Numbered from the stretch's first letter, positions 1-9,573 are shown. The stretch: DNA of 64,000 bases from Niveibacterium umoris (GCF_014197015.1 NZ_JACIET010000001.1:2573392-2637391); one strand, 5' to 3'. The notes: generated by a model from the letters alone, not told the origin. A program made the numbers and translations.

Positions 1-648
1 GAAGTCGCTTTCTTGGTCGGATTTTTCGCGACTACGTGGCAAGCCCACGCGCAGGACGGGGCGTCACCCCCAACGCCCGACACGATCGCCGGCGAGTGTC
101 AGGTTTCGATCGTCGAGACGCCGCATATGACCATCGAGAAATTCTTTAGAAATAACGAGGTTCCAGCTTCCTGCGACATCGAATTCAAAGACCAATGGCG
201 CATCTCCGCAGGGAGAAGCGGAATAGGGCTACTGATATACCCACGGAATTTGGAGAGCGATGAGAACTACGTTGGTTTTTCGCGCTTGCATGAAAAGGCA
301 GATCAGTGGCGTTTCGATGGCACCGCAGATCTTTTGTTGGCAAGCAGAATTGTCAAACACACCTTCAGCCAGCAGCATGATGGAGAAGGCACGCTACTTG
401 TTGGGCATCAACTGTTGCGCGGCAAGATGCCGAATGGAGGTATCACGGAGTTGCCCGGCATTCGCATCCTGCGCCTGACACCCAAATTCGTAATCAGCGT
501 TGAGATGAACTTCGAGCCACTGACGAGCGAACTGTCCGACAAGGCATATCGCCAGCGATACGATGCCATTAGTCGCGAACTCGTCGAAGTTGTGAAGAGC
601 GTTAGCCCGACACCCGGCGTATCCGGACCAACGATTCGTCGGCCTTGA
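1..648 (+). CDS. Exported protein of unknown function, 5' end cut by the window
   Basis: The reading frame is open to the first base of the window, so the start codon is upstream. The visible N-terminus is a hydrophobic run ending in a signal-peptidase-like AHA|QDG site about 16 residues in, so this is probably a secreted or periplasmic protein. About 200 mature residues follow. Two early cysteines (in GECQ and ASCD) could form a disulfide. I see no catalytic motif and recognise no family. The C-terminal third is charged and ends in a Pro-rich tail. The next gene starts 140 nt downstream on the same strand, so co-transcription is possible but not shown. Confidence 0.6.
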   Translation, partial: EVAFLVGFFATTWQAHAQDGASPPTPDTIAGECQVSIVETPHMTIEKFFRNNEVPASCDIEFKDQWRISAGRSGIGLLIYPRNLESDENYVGFSRLHEKADQWRFDGTADLLLASRIVKHTFSQQHDGEGTLLVGHQLLRGKMPNGGITELPGIRILRLTPKFVISVEMNFEPLTSELSDKAYRQRYDAISRELVEVVKSVSPTPGVSGPTIRRP

Positions 649-788
649 ACGAGGGTTCTAAGACCGGCATCGCACCGCACCTTCACGATCAACGCTCGGC
701 AACAGCTACCTGCGGGCCAGAGGAACCAAGTGGTCACCCCTGCCGCATTTGGGGCACACTGACGGAACTCACGAACCTCGCTACGACA

Positions 789-1538
789 ATGTCCCGCCTC
801 CGGATCTGCTCGTACAACATCCACAAGGGTTTCTCGCAGTTCAACCGCCGCATGGTGATCCATGACTTGCGCGAGCGGCTGCGCGGGCTGGATTCGGATC
901 TGGTGTTCCTGCAGGAGGTGCAGGGCCTGCACATGGGGCACGAGGCGCGGCACGAGGATTGGCCGGCAATGCCGCAGCACGAGTTTCTGGCGCAGGACAA
1001 TTGGCATCAGACGGCCTACGGCGGCAATGCGGTGTATCGCAACGGGCATCACGGCAATGCACTGATTTCGAAACTGCCGATCCTGACTGCCGACAATCAG
1101 GATGTGTCGCTGACGCGTTTTGAGCGGCGCGGGCTGTTGCACTGCGTGGTGGGACTGAACAACGGTGTGCCGCTACACGCGATCTGCGTGCATGTGTCGC
1201 TGACCGAGGCGCAGCGGCGGCGCCAGCTGTCGAGCCTGATCGAACGCGTGGCAGAGGAAATTCCGCCCGATGCACCGGTGATCATCGCCGGCGATTTCAA
1301 CGACTGGCGCAGCAAGGCCAACGACTGGCTGGCGCGCCAATTGGGCATGCAGGAAGTCTTCACCCAGCTCACCGGTCGCCCCGCGCGCAGCTTCCCGAGC
1401 AAGCTGCCCCTGCTGACGCTGGACCGCATCTACGTGCGTCACCTGCGCCCGGTGCAGGCCGAGGTGCTGCGCGGCCACGGTTGGGCGAATGTGTCCGACC
1501 ACGCGCCGCTGACCGCGGAACTCGCCTACACCGGCTGA
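789..1538 (+). CDS. Endonuclease/exonuclease/phosphatase (EEP) family protein
   Basis: A 249-residue protein of the EEP superfamily (DNase I, exonuclease III and inositol-phosphatase fold), a metal-dependent phosphodiester or phosphomonoester hydrolase. Family motifs are in order: SYNIHKG near residues 8-14 (metal-site Asn), LQEVQ at 41-45 (metal-binding Glu), IIAGDFNDW in the second half (catalytic Asp/Asn) and a C-terminal SDHAPL (catalytic Asp-His). I chose the ATG at 789 because the EEP domain begins directly there and the 48 codons upstream look non-coding. Its stop codon overlaps the next start (TGATG), so it is translationally coupled to the cardiolipin synthase gene. The pairing suggests a role in phospholipid or envelope metabolism; the substrate is unknown. 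Confidence 0.85.
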   Translation: MSRLRICSYNIHKGFSQFNRRMVIHDLRERLRGLDSDLVFLQEVQGLHMGHEARHEDWPAMPQHEFLAQDNWHQTAYGGNAVYRNGHHGNALISKLPILTADNQDVSLTRFERRGLLHCVVGLNNGVPLHAICVHVSLTEAQRRRQLSSLIERVAEEIPPDAPVIIAGDFNDWRSKANDWLARQLGMQEVFTQLTGRPARSFPSKLPLLTLDRIYVRHLRPVQAEVLRGHGWANVSDHAPLTAELAYTG

Positions 1539-2713
1539 TGGCGGCGGCACTGCTTCCCGGCAATCAGGTGACGCTGCTTGAATGCGGCGTGCAGTACTTT
1601 CCCGCGCTGATCGCCGCCATCGATGCCGCGCAGCGGGAAGTGCATCTGGAAACCTACATCTATGCGCTTGACCCCACCGGCGAGGCGGTGACACTTGCGC
1701 TGACGCGCGCCGCAGCGCGCGGCTGCGCGGTGCGGGTGCTGGTCGATGGCTTCGGCGGGCGCGACTTCGCGGACCATACCGCCCCGCGTTTGCGCGCCGC
1801 TGGCGTCGAAGTGCTGATCTACCGGCAGGAACTGCGCGCCTTGCGCATCCGTCGACACCGGCTGCGCCGCCTGCATCGCAAGCTGGCGGTGATCGATGCA
1901 CGTGTCGCCTTCGTGGGTGGCATCAACGTCATCGACGACTACGACACGCCGGGCCAGACACCACCACGATTCGACTACGCGGTGAGGATTGAAGGCCCGC
2001 TGCTCGGCCCGATCCACACTTCGGTCCGCCGCGTGTGGTGGCTGGTGAGCTGGGCCGGGCTGCGCGAACGACCCGCGTGGCACAGCGATGTCGCACCACG
2101 GCCCGAACCGGCCGGGGCTGTGCGCGCGGCCTTCGTCATCCGCAATAACCTGCGCAACCGCCGCGACATCGAGAATGCCTACCTCGAGGCCATCGGGCAG
2201 GCGCGGCGTGAGATCGTCATCGCCAACGCCTACTTTTTGCCGGGCCGGCGTTTCCGCCAGGCGCTGATCGAAGCCTCGCGCCGCGGCTGCAACGTCGTGC
2301 TCTTGCTGCAAGGGCGTGTCGAATACCTGCTGATGCACTATGCAACCCGCGCGCTGTACCCGCATCTGCTGGCCGGCGGGGTGCGCATCTTCGAGTACCA
2401 CCGCAGTTTCCTTCACGCCAAGGTCGCGGTGTGCGACGGCCACTGGGCCACGGTCGGTTCGTCGAACATCGACCCCTTCAGCCTGATGCTCGCGCGCGAA
2501 GCCAACGTGGTGGTGCGCGACGTGGGCTTCGCCCGCGAACTGCGCGACAGCCTTGAGCACGCAATGCAGCACGGCGCCCGCGAACTGCGCCTGGAAGACC
2601 ACCGCCGCGCGCCGTGGTACCGGCGCTTTGCAAGCTGGGGCGCCTACATGCTGGTGCGCGCAATGATGGGCATCGTCGGCGTACGCCGGCTTGAACCACC
2701 GCATCAACGCTGA
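1538..2713 (+). CDS. clsB: Cardiolipin synthase B-type phospholipase D family enzyme
   Basis: A 391-residue protein with two phospholipase D HKD motifs: HRKLAVID (H113, K115, D120) with GGIN after it, and HAKVAVCD (H293) followed by GSSNID. ClsB enzymes transfer a phosphatidyl group to make cardiolipin and, unlike ClsA, lack two N-terminal membrane helices. This protein also begins straight with the soluble domain. The start at 1538 overlaps the upstream stop (TGATG) and begins MAAALLPGN, as expected for the family; a longer reading from 1481 would overlap the upstream gene. It probably acts at the inner face of the cytoplasmic membrane. A broader PLD-family phosphatidyltransferase is the alternative. 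Confidence 0.87.
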   Translation: MAAALLPGNQVTLLECGVQYFPALIAAIDAAQREVHLETYIYALDPTGEAVTLALTRAAARGCAVRVLVDGFGGRDFADHTAPRLRAAGVEVLIYRQELRALRIRRHRLRRLHRKLAVIDARVAFVGGINVIDDYDTPGQTPPRFDYAVRIEGPLLGPIHTSVRRVWWLVSWAGLRERPAWHSDVAPRPEPAGAVRAAFVIRNNLRNRRDIENAYLEAIGQARREIVIANAYFLPGRRFRQALIEASRRGCNVVLLLQGRVEYLLMHYATRALYPHLLAGGVRIFEYHRSFLHAKVAVCDGHWATVGSSNIDPFSLMLAREANVVVRDVGFARELRDSLEHAMQHGARELRLEDHRRAPWYRRFASWGAYMLVRAMMGIVGVRRLEPPHQR

Positions 2714-2843
2714 CGCTGCCGCCGCGACTCACGCGGCCCCGTTGCAACTGGGCGCGCCCGGCCGTCGATTCGTCGCGCCGGGCTGTGCGCTCGAATGGCG
2801 CAGCGCGAGGATTGCATCGTCCCAGGCAATCGAGATCCCCAAG

Positions 2844-3353
2844 ATGACGACCCACTCGCTCAGCGCCACCCAAGCCCGCCCTGCTGTCATCAACGCCGCG
2901 CCGTGGTTGATCACCTCGACGCTTACCGCAGTGCTTTGCGCAGCGAGCGGCATCACGCTTGGCGGCGACGTCGGGCGCGGTTTGTTGGGCCAACCGATAC
3001 CGATCCTGATCCACCTGTGCGCAGCCGCTCTGGCGCTTGGCCTGCTACCGATCATGCTGCTGCGGCGCAAGGGCGACGCAGCACACCGCGCGATCGGCCG
3101 CGTCTGGCTGCATGCCATGGTGGTGCTCGCCATCAGCGCGATCTGGATCCAGACCAAAGGCAGTTTCAGTGGCATCCACCTGTTGGTACCGGCGACGCTG
3201 TGGGGTGTCAGCGGCGGGCTGCGCGACGCTGCGACGCTCGACCGGCGCGGCCATGGGCGCGCCATGCTCACGCTGAGCCTCGCGCTTGTGATTGCCGGGG
3301 CCTTCGCCTTCTCGTCCGGGCGACTGCTCAATCTGTGGTTTTTCGGGGCATGA
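2844..3353 (+). CDS. Small multi-pass membrane protein, DUF2306-like
   Basis: A 169-residue protein with about four hydrophobic segments (near residues 20-40, 50-70, 85-105 and 140-160). The short basic loop after the second helix reads LLRRKGDAAHRAIGRVW, a 'G..hr..G..w' pattern seen in DUF2306-type membrane proteins. No function is known. I used the ATG at 2844, which opens a polar N-terminus; the upstream part of the open frame overlaps clsB and looks non-coding. It ends 4 nt before the histidine kinase start, so it probably shares that transcript. Whether it takes part in signalling is unknown. Confidence 0.7.
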   Translation: MTTHSLSATQARPAVINAAPWLITSTLTAVLCAASGITLGGDVGRGLLGQPIPILIHLCAAALALGLLPIMLLRRKGDAAHRAIGRVWLHAMVVLAISAIWIQTKGSFSGIHLLVPATLWGVSGGLRDAATLDRRGHGRAMLTLSLALVIAGAFAFSSGRLLNLWFFGA

Positions 3354-3357
3354 TTCA

Positions 3358-4443
3358 ATGATGACCATGTTCCTGCCAGAGCCCTGCACAGCCCCGCAGC
3401 CGATCTTCACGCTGCGCCGTTACCTGCTTGCCGTGCCCCTAAATGCGGTATTCGCAGCGGCGTGGACCGCGATCAGCGGCCATTCCTACGGGCACAGCTT
3501 CGTCTTCAGCCAGTGCATCGGCCTGCTCGTGCTCACCGCGTCGCTGCTGTGCGGCTTTGTGCCGTACCGGCTGCCCCGCTACCTGCTGCGCATCACCAGC
3601 ATCGCGGCCGGAGTGGTTGGCGGCATGTGTATGGCCGCGCTGATCCTCGGCCTTCCCGTCGCCGCGGTGTTGTCCATGCCACCTGCGGGGTGGCGCCTGG
3701 TTGGCGGGTTCAGCATCGCGGCGAGTCTGCTGAGCTTCGCGATCATCTGGTGGCGCGAACGCGAAGAACGCCAGGCCGCAGAGCTACGCGAACAGGCCGC
3801 CAATGCCGAGGCGCGGCGCCTCGCTGCAGAACGGGCGAGCGCAGCGGCCCAACTCACCGCGCTGCAAGCGCAGATCGAGCCGCATTTCCTGTTCAACACA
3901 CTGGCCAACCTGCGCAGCCTGATCGGGCGCGATCCGGAGCTCGCACGCCAGTTGCTCGACCGCCTGATCGAATGGCTGCGCGCCACGCTCAAGGCGTCAC
4001 GGCAGGGCGAAACGACGCTCGGTCAGGAGTTCGACCTGCTCGCCGCCTACCTCGACATCCAGCGCATCCGCATGGGCGGGCGGCTCGAAGTCGACGTCGC
4101 CATCGACCCCGCGCTGCGCGACATGCACCTGCCGCCCCTGCTGCTGCAACCGCTGGTGGAAAACGCCATCACCCACGGCGTCGAGCCCAAGGCCGGCACG
4201 GTACGCGTCGCGCTGAAGGGCGAAACGGCGGAAGACGGCGTGGTGCTCAGCGTCACCGATACCGGTGCGGGCTTTGGGGCCACGCCATCGCAAGGCACCG
4301 GCGTCGGCCTGGAAAACGTTCACGCCAGGCTTGCCACGCTGTACGGCAGCGCCGCGCGGCTGTCGATCGAGAGCCCTGTCGAAGGCGGCGTGCGCGCGGT
4401 GATCCGGATACCGCGCACTTCACTTGCAGGAGGACACGCATGA
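3358..4443 (+). CDS. LytS/AlgZ-type sensor histidine kinase
   Basis: A 361-residue sensor kinase of the His_kinase (LytS/YehU/AlgZ) type. About four transmembrane helices occupy residues 15-130, followed by a charged helix and then IEPHFLFNTLANL, where H176 is the likely phospho-accepting histidine. The HATPase domain follows with QPLVENAITHGVEP (N box), DTGAGFG (G1) and GVGLENVHARL (G2). The start could be the ATG at 3358 or the adjacent one at 3361. The stop overlaps the response regulator ATG (ATGA). There is no periplasmic sensor domain, so the signal is probably sensed in the membrane. The target genes cannot be read from the window. Confidence 0.9.
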   Translation: MMTMFLPEPCTAPQPIFTLRRYLLAVPLNAVFAAAWTAISGHSYGHSFVFSQCIGLLVLTASLLCGFVPYRLPRYLLRITSIAAGVVGGMCMAALILGLPVAAVLSMPPAGWRLVGGFSIAASLLSFAIIWWREREERQAAELREQAANAEARRLAAERASAAAQLTALQAQIEPHFLFNTLANLRSLIGRDPELARQLLDRLIEWLRATLKASRQGETTLGQEFDLLAAYLDIQRIRMGGRLEVDVAIDPALRDMHLPPLLLQPLVENAITHGVEPKAGTVRVALKGETAEDGVVLSVTDTGAGFGATPSQGTGVGLENVHARLATLYGSAARLSIESPVEGGVRAVIRIPRTSLAGGHA

Positions 4444-5213
4444 CCCGACCAGCCCGCGCCATCGTTGCCGACGACGAACCGCTGCTGCGCGCAGAGCTGG
4501 TCGACGAACTGCGGCGCCTTTGGCCCGAACTGCAGATCGTCGCCGAAGCGGCCGATGGCGACGCCGCCCTTGCGGCCTGCCAGACACATCAGCCCGACAT
4601 CGCCTTTCTCGACATCCGCATGCCCGGGCAGTCCGGCATGGCCGTCGCGCAAGCGCTGGTCGCTGCGGGCAAGGCGCCGTTGTTCGTGTTCGTCACCGCC
4701 TACGACAACTTCGCGATCGAAGCCTTTGAACGCGAGGCGGTGGATTACCTGCTCAAACCCCTCAACGTCGAGCGGCTCGCGCAGACCCTCGGCAAACTGC
4801 AGAAACGCCTGTCCGCGCCCGCACCGGCGCAGGATCTGTCGGCGCTCATCGCCGCCGTGCAACGGCAGATCGCACCGCAGCCCGCGGCCCACCTGAACTG
4901 GGTGCGCGCAGCGGTCGGCGAGACGGTCAAGCTGATTCCGATTGCCGACGTCATTTACTTTGCCGCCACCGACAAGTACGTCGCGGTCTTCACCCAGGAA
5001 GGTGAATCACTGATCCGCACACCGCTCAAGGACCTGATCGACCAGCTCAATCCGGCCGACTTCCAGCAGGTGCACCGCGGCATGATCGTGAACCTGCGCC
5101 ATGTGCAGAGCGCGCGACCGGACGGCAACGGCCGCGTCTTGCTCAAGCTGGCCGGCCGACCCGAAACCCTGACCGTGTCGCGCAGCTATGTGCACCTGTT
5201 CCGGCAGATGTAA
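4440..5213 (+). CDS. LytTR-family response regulator
   Basis: A 257-residue response regulator with an N-terminal receiver domain (acidic pair D11/D12, phospho-acceptor D58 in FLDIRMPG, Lys in LLKPL) and a C-terminal LytTR DNA-binding domain from about residue 150 (AAVGETVKLIP, then DVIYFAATDKYV, then FQQVHRGMIVNL). AlgR, LytT and BtsR have this layout. It is read from an ATG overlapping the kinase stop, so kinase and regulator are made together. LytTR proteins bind paired direct repeats. I see no obvious target, and autoregulation was not established. Confidence 0.92.
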   Translation: MTRPARAIVADDEPLLRAELVDELRRLWPELQIVAEAADGDAALAACQTHQPDIAFLDIRMPGQSGMAVAQALVAAGKAPLFVFVTAYDNFAIEAFEREAVDYLLKPLNVERLAQTLGKLQKRLSAPAPAQDLSALIAAVQRQIAPQPAAHLNWVRAAVGETVKLIPIADVIYFAATDKYVAVFTQEGESLIRTPLKDLIDQLNPADFQQVHRGMIVNLRHVQSARPDGNGRVLLKLAGRPETLTVSRSYVHLFRQM

Positions 5214-5231
5214 CGCGCCGGAGAGGGAAGG

Positions 5232-5651
5232 TCAGAGGTTCTCTTCCTTGTGGGTGTAATCGTGGCGGCTGTCGCGGGTGTTCTTCTGTACCGCCACCGC
5301 CGCGAACAGGCTCAGCGCGAAGGCCATGCCGTAGAAGCCCTTTTCGCTCGGTGCGAGCGTCGCGTTCCACAGCCCGACCGCGAGCAGCAGGATCGACAGC
5401 GCCACCGACACCCAGGCCAGGCCGTAATAGATGCCGGTGACCGGGATGCCTTCAAGCCGGTCTCGAACGCACTTCTGCAGCGACACCGCCGAGAACAGGC
5501 CGTACATGATCACGGTGAAGTAGTAGCCCTTTTCGTTGAGTTGCATCTGCGCATTCCACAAGCCTGCGACAAAGGCGCCCACGCCGAGGAAGAGCGCGGC
5601 CCAGGAAGCGCCGACGAATGCTGCGGTGGGTTTCTGGTATTCGGTGGTCAT
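5232..5651 (-). CDS. yiaA: YiaA/YiaB family inner-membrane protein
   Basis: A 139-residue protein made of two copies of a YiaAB two-helix domain. Each copy has the pattern hydrophobic helix, GLWNA, short polar turn containing NEKGYY or SEKGFY, hydrophobic helix, then a charged LQK/VQK segment. The copies span residues 10-65 and 75-130. Four membrane helices are expected and the ends are polar. No biochemical function is established for the family. It converges with the response regulator 18 nt away and stands alone as a single-gene unit. Confidence 0.85.
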   Translation of the reverse strand: MTTEYQKPTAAFVGASWAALFLGVGAFVAGLWNAQMQLNEKGYYFTVIMYGLFSAVSLQKCVRDRLEGIPVTGIYYGLAWVSVALSILLLAVGLWNATLAPSEKGFYGMAFALSLFAAVAVQKNTRDSRHDYTHKEENL

Positions 5652-5853
5652 GTACTTTCTCGCTGGACTCTCAAGGTAATCGCTCTATCGCGCGAAGCGT
5701 AACGCTGGCGGATTGTCGCCGGGCGCTGCGTCGCTGGCGAGGCAAAAATGCTGGCCTCGGCGCGAGAATCGGCCCGCGCGCCATGAAGCACAAGCAGGGC
5801 CCTGCCCGGTATCGGATTCCGCGCCTCATCAGCGCATCTGGCATGCCGCCGCA

Positions 5854-8433
5854 TCAAAACATGAGACCAACGTCGAGCGCCGCGTCGACGCTGCGATCGC
5901 CCAGTTCAAGCGTGACCCCGCCGGCGCTCGCGTACCAGCCCGGCCCCGCAGTGCCCGCCACTTTCGCCGCCAACACCTGGCCGCCCACCCTGACCTCGCG
6001 GACAGCAGCGTTGGCGAGCAGGAACTCCAGCGTCATACGGCGCGTTGCGGTGGCGCCGCTGCGGTTATCGGGCGTCAGCGTGAAGCGCACAGCGGTGTCG
6101 GACCGGCTCGCGACCAGGGTCGTGCGCGCGGAGCGACCGCCCTCGTAGGCACGCGTGATGCCATCGTCCTCGACCAGTACGAAGCGGCTTTCCGCTGCCG
6201 CCGGCACGACCCGGATCAGCAGATCGTTGAACCAGTGGATGTCGCGGCCGCGCGGGTCACCCAGGTGGGCGGGCGCCTCGCGCAGCATCGGCACGATCGC
6301 CCCCTCACGCAAGAAAATCGGTGCGCGCAGCAGGTTCGCCACCAGCAGGTTCTCCTGGCTGAATGCGCCTTTCGAATCGACACGTCGGTCCGGTGCATTG
6401 AAGTCGGTCCAGGTTCCAGTGGGCAGATAGACACCCATCGTCGCGTCGGGCCCACTCGGTGCGCCGAACAGCAGCCAGGGGCCGACCATCTTGGTGGTGA
6501 CGACGCTGCGTGCCTGTTTGTCTTGCTGGAAGTGATAGGCAAGCGGCGGGAACACCGCGTCGCCGTTGTCGTGTGCGGCATGGGCCAGACCGTAGAGATA
6601 GGGCACCAGCCGGTAGCGAAGCTGGAGCGCAGCGAGGTTGCTGGCGGCATCGCCGATGCGGTCCGGTGCGGTCTCGGTGCAATTGCAGAGGTTCTCCACA
6701 TGCGGGCGCAGCGGCACATCGAGCAGCGCACTGGTGGCGAACCAGCGGGTGTAGAGCTTCGAGAGCGGCGCGCCGCTCATGCCGGCACGATCGAAACCGC
6801 CAACATCGGAGCCGTAGTAGTCGAAGCCCGAGAGGCTCATGTTCGTCTGCGCGGTCATCTGTGCGCCAAGTGCAGCGAACGAGGACTGCACATCGCCGGA
6901 CCACATCGCCACGCCGAAACGTTGGCTGCCGGCCGCACCAGAGCGGCTGAGTATCCACGGCCGGCGCTGCGGATGGGTGCGTGCCGTGTCGCTCGCAATG
7001 CTGCGGCTCCAGAAGAAGTTGAGCAGGTTATGCACATCGGCATGGCGTGTGGGATGCGCGCCGTACCAGTCGATGCCGAAGTACTGCGACGCAGCGCTGA
7101 ACATTTCCGGCTCGCCCAGGTCGGTCCAGTGCCCCATCACGCCATCATTGATCAGTGCCACGCGCTTGGCGTCGTGCCACCAGGTGCCGGCGCCGGGATT
7201 GGACCAGTCGATCATGCCGCCAATGCCCCACCACGGGTTGCTGGAATAGACCGTGGCGTCGGTGCAAGGCGGCGCACAATCCATTGCCAGGTAGCGTTGG
7301 TCGGCCAGTTTGCGGAACTCCGGCAGCGCACCTCCGATGTAGCTTTCCTCGATCAGGATCGTGCCGACGCCGCTCGCCGCGTAGCCCGCGAGCTTGCCGG
7401 CGGGGTTCGGGAACTTGGCGGTATCCCAGCTCAGCTTGCCCATCGAGGTCGTCTGCGAGCCGCTGTTGATGCCGCCGAACCACTGCAGGTCAAGCACCGC
7501 GCCATCGACCGGATAACCCTTGCCGCGCAACGTGGTCAGCTTGTCGTCGAGCTCCGCCCAGTTGTCGTAGCCGTACTCCGATATCCAGAGGCCGAAGGCC
7601 TTCAGGGGCGGCACCGGGGGCGTGCCGGTCAGCGACAGGTAATCGCGCCGCAGATCGGGCAGATCGGCGCCGGTGAATACGAACATCCCGAGCGAAGGCG
7701 ACGGGCTTTGCAACGTCCACGTCGCGGCGCGGAAGTCGAAGCGCAGCGGATACGCCGAGTCGACGAAGAAGCCCCAGTTGCGCTGCCCCTCGCCCAGCAC
7801 ATAGGCCACCGGTACCTGCATGTCGCCCGAGGCCGAGATGTCGGAATAGGTCATCGCGTTGCCGTACTGGCTCGCCGGTACACGCGTCGAACCCAGCCAG
7901 GAGGGCGCCTTGCGGCCGCCGTTGGCGAGTTGTTCGCCGAGCCCCAGCACATCGGTCGCGCCCTCGCCCGACATCGTCAGCGTGAGCCCGCTCGCCTGCC
8001 AGTCGCCCACGCAAAGCCTGGTCAGCACGCGCGTTTCGGGCTGCCTGGCTGAAACGCGCCAACAGCCCTGGTCGAGTTCGACAACAAGCTCGGTCGTGGT
8101 GAGGCGCTTGGCGTCCGGATCCCAGGTATAGCTGGCCGGCCCGCTGAAACTGCGCGGCGCCACCATCGGAGACATGAAGGGCGTGCCCGGCTCAATCTGT
8201 GCGCTGTAGGCAACATGCAGCATGTCGTCACGCAGCAGCGTCAGCATCACCTGGCGGCCGTTCTGGCTCAGACGAAGCTGAGGCGTCGCCGACGGGAAGT
8301 AGCTCGCTTCCGCTGGCGCCGGCGGCGTCGGCGCAGCAGCGCTTGCCCCGCCACCACCGCAGCCTGCAAGCAATACGCAGCACGCGCTGGTGAGCGCCGC
8401 CCAGCGGCGCGCTTGAATGGTCTTACCGTGCAT
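5854..8433 (-). CDS. GH31 family glycoside hydrolase, lipoprotein (alpha-glucosidase-like)
   Basis: An 859-residue retaining glycosidase of family GH31. The N-terminus is a lipoprotein signal (LLAGC followed by GGGG), so the enzyme is anchored to a membrane, probably the outer membrane, facing periplasm or surface. GH31 landmarks are present: VLDLQWFGG, HWTDLGEPEMF with the catalytic nucleophile Asp, SRSGAAGSQRFG, and GSDVGGF with the acid/base Asp, followed by the C-terminal beta domains. The natural substrate (alpha-glucan or alpha-xyloside) cannot be set from sequence. The ATG at 8433 is preferred; a GTG at 8439 is also possible. It lies about 20 nt downstream of the esterase gene in the same direction, so they are probably one operon. 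Confidence 0.87.
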   Translation of the reverse strand: MHGKTIQARRWAALTSACCVLLAGCGGGGASAAAPTPPAPAEASYFPSATPQLRLSQNGRQVMLTLLRDDMLHVAYSAQIEPGTPFMSPMVAPRSFSGPASYTWDPDAKRLTTTELVVELDQGCWRVSARQPETRVLTRLCVGDWQASGLTLTMSGEGATDVLGLGEQLANGGRKAPSWLGSTRVPASQYGNAMTYSDISASGDMQVPVAYVLGEGQRNWGFFVDSAYPLRFDFRAATWTLQSPSPSLGMFVFTGADLPDLRRDYLSLTGTPPVPPLKAFGLWISEYGYDNWAELDDKLTTLRGKGYPVDGAVLDLQWFGGINSGSQTTSMGKLSWDTAKFPNPAGKLAGYAASGVGTILIEESYIGGALPEFRKLADQRYLAMDCAPPCTDATVYSSNPWWGIGGMIDWSNPGAGTWWHDAKRVALINDGVMGHWTDLGEPEMFSAASQYFGIDWYGAHPTRHADVHNLLNFFWSRSIASDTARTHPQRRPWILSRSGAAGSQRFGVAMWSGDVQSSFAALGAQMTAQTNMSLSGFDYYGSDVGGFDRAGMSGAPLSKLYTRWFATSALLDVPLRPHVENLCNCTETAPDRIGDAASNLAALQLRYRLVPYLYGLAHAAHDNGDAVFPPLAYHFQQDKQARSVVTTKMVGPWLLFGAPSGPDATMGVYLPTGTWTDFNAPDRRVDSKGAFSQENLLVANLLRAPIFLREGAIVPMLREAPAHLGDPRGRDIHWFNDLLIRVVPAAAESRFVLVEDDGITRAYEGGRSARTTLVASRSDTAVRFTLTPDNRSGATATRRMTLEFLLANAAVREVRVGGQVLAAKVAGTAGPGWYASAGGVTLELGDRSVDAALDVGLMF

Positions 8434-8454
8434 CAGCACTAGCCCTCACTTCGA

Positions 8455-9573
8455 TCAGTTACAGCTTTCGGTCGCGCCGTCGCGCACCAGATCCGCCAAC
8501 ATCAGCATCGGCGTGACAAAACACTTCACCGTGCCGGCGCTGTCCCGCTTCGCGCGCATCATCCACTCCGCCATGAAGCGGTCGTCGCCAATCGGCAGAA
8601 AGCTCATTGGCAGACGGCCGTCGGAGAACCCAAGCATCAGTCGGTCACCGGCCATGCTCATCGTCACCGTCAGGTTGTTCGCAGCACGATAGGTGCCGAC
8701 GTAGTCCGCCGCATTGATCGGCGTCGTCTCCTCGCTGGCGTCCGGGCGCGATTGCGCGATCATCCAGCCAATCGGCTCCGCTTGCAGCGCTTCCACTTGC
8801 GTATCGCCGTGCCCCTTGTTGGTCTCGTGATAGTCGGGCGTGCCGCCCGCTGCGCGCAGGATCGCGACCGGATTGCGCGCCCAGGCGATCGGCACGTTCG
8901 CGTCAGGAACGCCTGCATACACGCGCATTGGCGTTGCAACGATGCGTGCAAAGCTACCGCCCCAGTCCGCTTCGGTCGTGATCGGCAAGTGACGATCGTA
9001 GGAGTCCGTATCGTTCGACAGCCCCCCCACCACGGGCATCACTGCCGCAAAGCGCTTGGGGTAAGCGAGCACCATGCTCCATGAACCGAAACCGCCCAGA
9101 CTGCCGCCGGTGATACTGACGCGGGTCTTGTCCACCGCGAAGCGCTGCTCCACGTCGCGGATCACCCTGTCGATGAAAGCCGGATCGTGCCAATCCACCT
9201 TGTGCCCGTGGGTGTTCACATCCTGCTGGGGTTGCACGACGATCGCGGGCAAACCTTTGTGGTTGTCCTTCATGTAACCCATGATGCCCTGCTGACTCAG
9301 GCTGCTGAGCACGAGGCCAGAAAACGGCTGCGAGCCGTGCAGATAGATGATCAGCGGCCATTTCGCCGGGGCGTCATCGCCATAGCCTTTGGGCAGATAG
9401 AGCAGGTAGTTCGATGCGCCGTCGACCGGGGTGGCCAGCTTCTCCTGCGTCACGGTGATCGTATCGCCCGCAATCGGCGGGGTAACGGTACCGGCGCCAT
9501 CTCCGCCGCCACCACATGCAGCGAGCAACAACAGCGCCAGCAGGCTGGCCGAACGCAACACTCTCAAACGCAT
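8455..9573 (-). CDS. Lipoprotein alpha/beta-hydrolase (esterase/prolyl-oligopeptidase-like)
   Basis: A 372-residue lipoprotein (LLLLAAC then GGGGDG) with an alpha/beta-hydrolase domain. Visible elements are IIYLHGS (oxyanion region), ITGGSLGGFGS (nucleophile Ser in GxSxG), VYAGVPDANVP (likely acid Asp) and KGHGDTQ (likely catalytic His). The fold resembles feruloyl/CE1-type esterases and small prolyl-oligopeptidase relatives. A further polar domain of about 80 residues with a beta-rich look and a final Cys follows. I chose the ATG at 9573 because an AGGAG lies 5 nt before it. It is the first gene of a two-gene unit with the GH31 enzyme, suggesting deacylation and hydrolysis of a decorated glycan. 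Confidence 0.8.
   Translation of the reverse strand: MRLRVLRSASLLALLLLAACGGGGDGAGTVTPPIAGDTITVTQEKLATPVDGASNYLLYLPKGYGDDAPAKWPLIIYLHGSQPFSGLVLSSLSQQGIMGYMKDNHKGLPAIVVQPQQDVNTHGHKVDWHDPAFIDRVIRDVEQRFAVDKTRVSITGGSLGGFGSWSMVLAYPKRFAAVMPVVGGLSNDTDSYDRHLPITTEADWGGSFARIVATPMRVYAGVPDANVPIAWARNPVAILRAAGGTPDYHETNKGHGDTQVEALQAEPIGWMIAQSRPDASEETTPINAADYVGTYRAANNLTVTMSMAGDRLMLGFSDGRLPMSFLPIGDDRFMAEWMMRAKRDSAGTVKCFVTPMLMLADLVRDGATESCN

Noticed and set aside
5713-8052. A 779-codon plus-strand open frame opposite the GH31 gene
   Set aside because: The GH31 gene on the other strand has clear catalytic motifs and a lipoprotein signal; this frame does not.
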